A DNA stretch of 64,000 nucleotides from Megachile rotundata. Its lineage: Eukaryota > Arthropoda > Insecta > Hymenoptera > Megachilidae. Below, piece by piece: positions 63,417-64,000 of the stretch. Position numbers and translations under genes: made by a program. Numbering within the stretch: the stretch's first letter is position 1; each line of letters starts with the position of its first letter. Under the pieces are notes generated by a model. The model searched no databases and was not told the DNA's origin. It saw only the letters and a program-made list of their open reading frames with translations. Where the stretch lies: assembly GCF_050947335.1 (NCBI RefSeq), contig NW_027473328.1:1116001-1180000 (forward strand), read 5' to 3'.

Positions 63417-64000
63417 ACAATCACAATCATACAATCACAAACATGCAATCACAATCATACAATCGCAATCATACAATCACAATCATACCATCCCAATCAT
63501 ACAATCACAATCATACAATCACAATCATACAATCACAATCACACAATCGCAATCATACAATCACAATCATACAAAAACAATGATACAATCACAATCATAC
63601 AATCACATTCATACAATCACAATCATACAATCAGAATCATACAATCACAATCATACCATCCCAATCAGACAATCACAATCATACAATCACAATCATACAA
63701 TCACAATCACACAATCGCAATCATACAATCACAATCATACAAAAACAATGATACAAACACAATCATGCAATCACAATCATACAATCACAATCATACGATC
63801 ACAATCATACGAAGACAATCATACAATTACTACTATACAATCACAATCATACAAAAACAATCATACAAACACAATCATACGATGACAATCATACAATTAC
63901 TACTATACAATCACAATCATACAAAAACAATCATACAAACACAAACACACATTCACAATCATACAATCACAGTCATACATTCACAATCATACAATCACAA

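Larger units (their letters stand above)
1..64000 (+). repeat. 14-bp satellite/minisatellite array filling the window
   Basis: The entire window is head-to-tail copies of a 14-bp unit, consensus ACAATCACAATCAT on the + strand. With units starting at this first A, starts fall at 12 modulo 14 up to 55.2 kb and at 11 modulo 14 afterwards. The unit is internally a dimer: hexamer ACAATC twice, then AT. The consensus has no G and is 4/14 GC. Variants are almost all substitutions, often in the first four bases (starts such as GCAATC, ACTATC, ACCATC, ACGATC, AAAATC) or at base 7 (ACAATCGCAATCAT) and bases 12-13 (ends AATCGT, AATGAT, AATAAT). Both array edges lie outside the window. No stretch of unrelated sequence is present, so there are no gene-free 'gaps' to describe separately. 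That this is eukaryotic heterochromatic satellite is inferred from its size and lack of genes; the species is unknown. Confidence 0.98.
60283..64000 (+). repeat. Long-range duplicated segment, copy 2 (partner 4340-8043)
   Basis: Reproduces 4340-8043 about 55.94 kb away and is still matching where the window ends. Differences noticed are few: AATCGTAC near 60846 and 61006 against AATCATAC, ATACAATC near 61943 against ATGCAATC near 6000, and ACAATCGC near 63463. A run of 6 perfect units at 6718-6801 is 8 units at 62647-62758. Confidence 0.85.

Noticed and set aside
1..64000. CRISPR array
   Set aside because: The units are contiguous with no unique spacers, the 14-bp repeat is shorter than CRISPR repeats, and there are no cas genes.
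1..64000. Telomeric repeat
   Set aside because: Neither strand resembles the known TTAGGG, TTTAGGG or TTAGG families; the unit is G-free on one strand but lacks G-runs on the other.
1..64000. Centromeric satellite with CENP-B boxes
   Set aside because: No unit contains anything like the CENP-B box with its TTCG and CGGG elements. A centromeric location cannot be ruled out but has no support in the sequence.
1..64000. Transposable element or integrated virus as origin of the array
   Set aside because: No terminal repeats, coding remnants, poly-A tails or unique sequence of any kind are present within the window.
1..64000. Synthetic or low-complexity assembly artefact covering the entire window
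   Set aside because: Nested, diverged duplications with linked private variants are hard to generate as an artefact. Local copy-number errors by the assembler remain possible.

Overview
The whole 64 kb is one uninterrupted tandem array of a 14-bp repeat, with consensus ACAATCACAATCAT on the + strand. The unit reads as two ACAATC hexamers plus AT. I see no unique sequence, protein-coding gene, RNA gene, transposon, CRISPR array or promoter. The consensus has no G on the + strand (7 A, 4 C, 3 T), and a G appears only where a unit carries a variant. An array this long and gene-free points to eukaryotic satellite or minisatellite heterochromatin from a long-read assembly. The sequence does not identify the species or the chromosomal location.

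The array is about 4,570 units long and is not a random mix of variants. Variant units come in fixed orders, forming cassettes and nested higher-order repeats (HORs). The clearest cassette ('cassette A') is 18 units (252 bp). I find 24 complete copies (21 of 18 units, 3 of 20 units) and 7 partial ones, in sequence-defined subtypes. Larger duplications are, from left to right: 924-bp tandem pair (1.64-3.49 kb); 798-bp tandem pair (7.7-9.3 kb); 2,394-bp tandem pair (8.56-13.3 kb); a block of roughly 6 kb repeated at an offset of 8.2-8.5 kb (11.4-17.5 and 19.5-25.9 kb); 1,806-bp tandem pair (40.96-44.57 kb) with a third copy 5,922 bp further on; 364-bp tandem pair (57.97-58.69 kb); a 4,438-bp-offset pair (55.4-58.2 and 59.8-62.6 kb). 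Finally, 4.34-8.04 kb is repeated at 60.28-64.0 kb, about 56 kb away, with shared private variants, and that copy runs off the window end.

The repeat register is extremely well kept. Every cassette landmark from 1.0 to 54.5 kb lies in the same phase modulo 14, and every one from 55.7 kb on is shifted by exactly one base. The only break I found is a 13-bp unit at 55200-55212. Length differences between HOR copies are whole numbers of units. One pair of units at 29146-29173 is strikingly degenerate and includes the only GC-rich spot I noticed.

Long + strand open frames (up to 595 codons) are an arithmetic by-product. 14 is not divisible by 3 and the consensus has no + strand stop, so all three frames read the same 14-residue cycle (SQSYNHNHTITIIQ). 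The - strand has two TGA codons per cycle in every frame. I annotate no CDS. No multi-gene system is present; what is of interest is the array's architecture and its record of unequal exchange.
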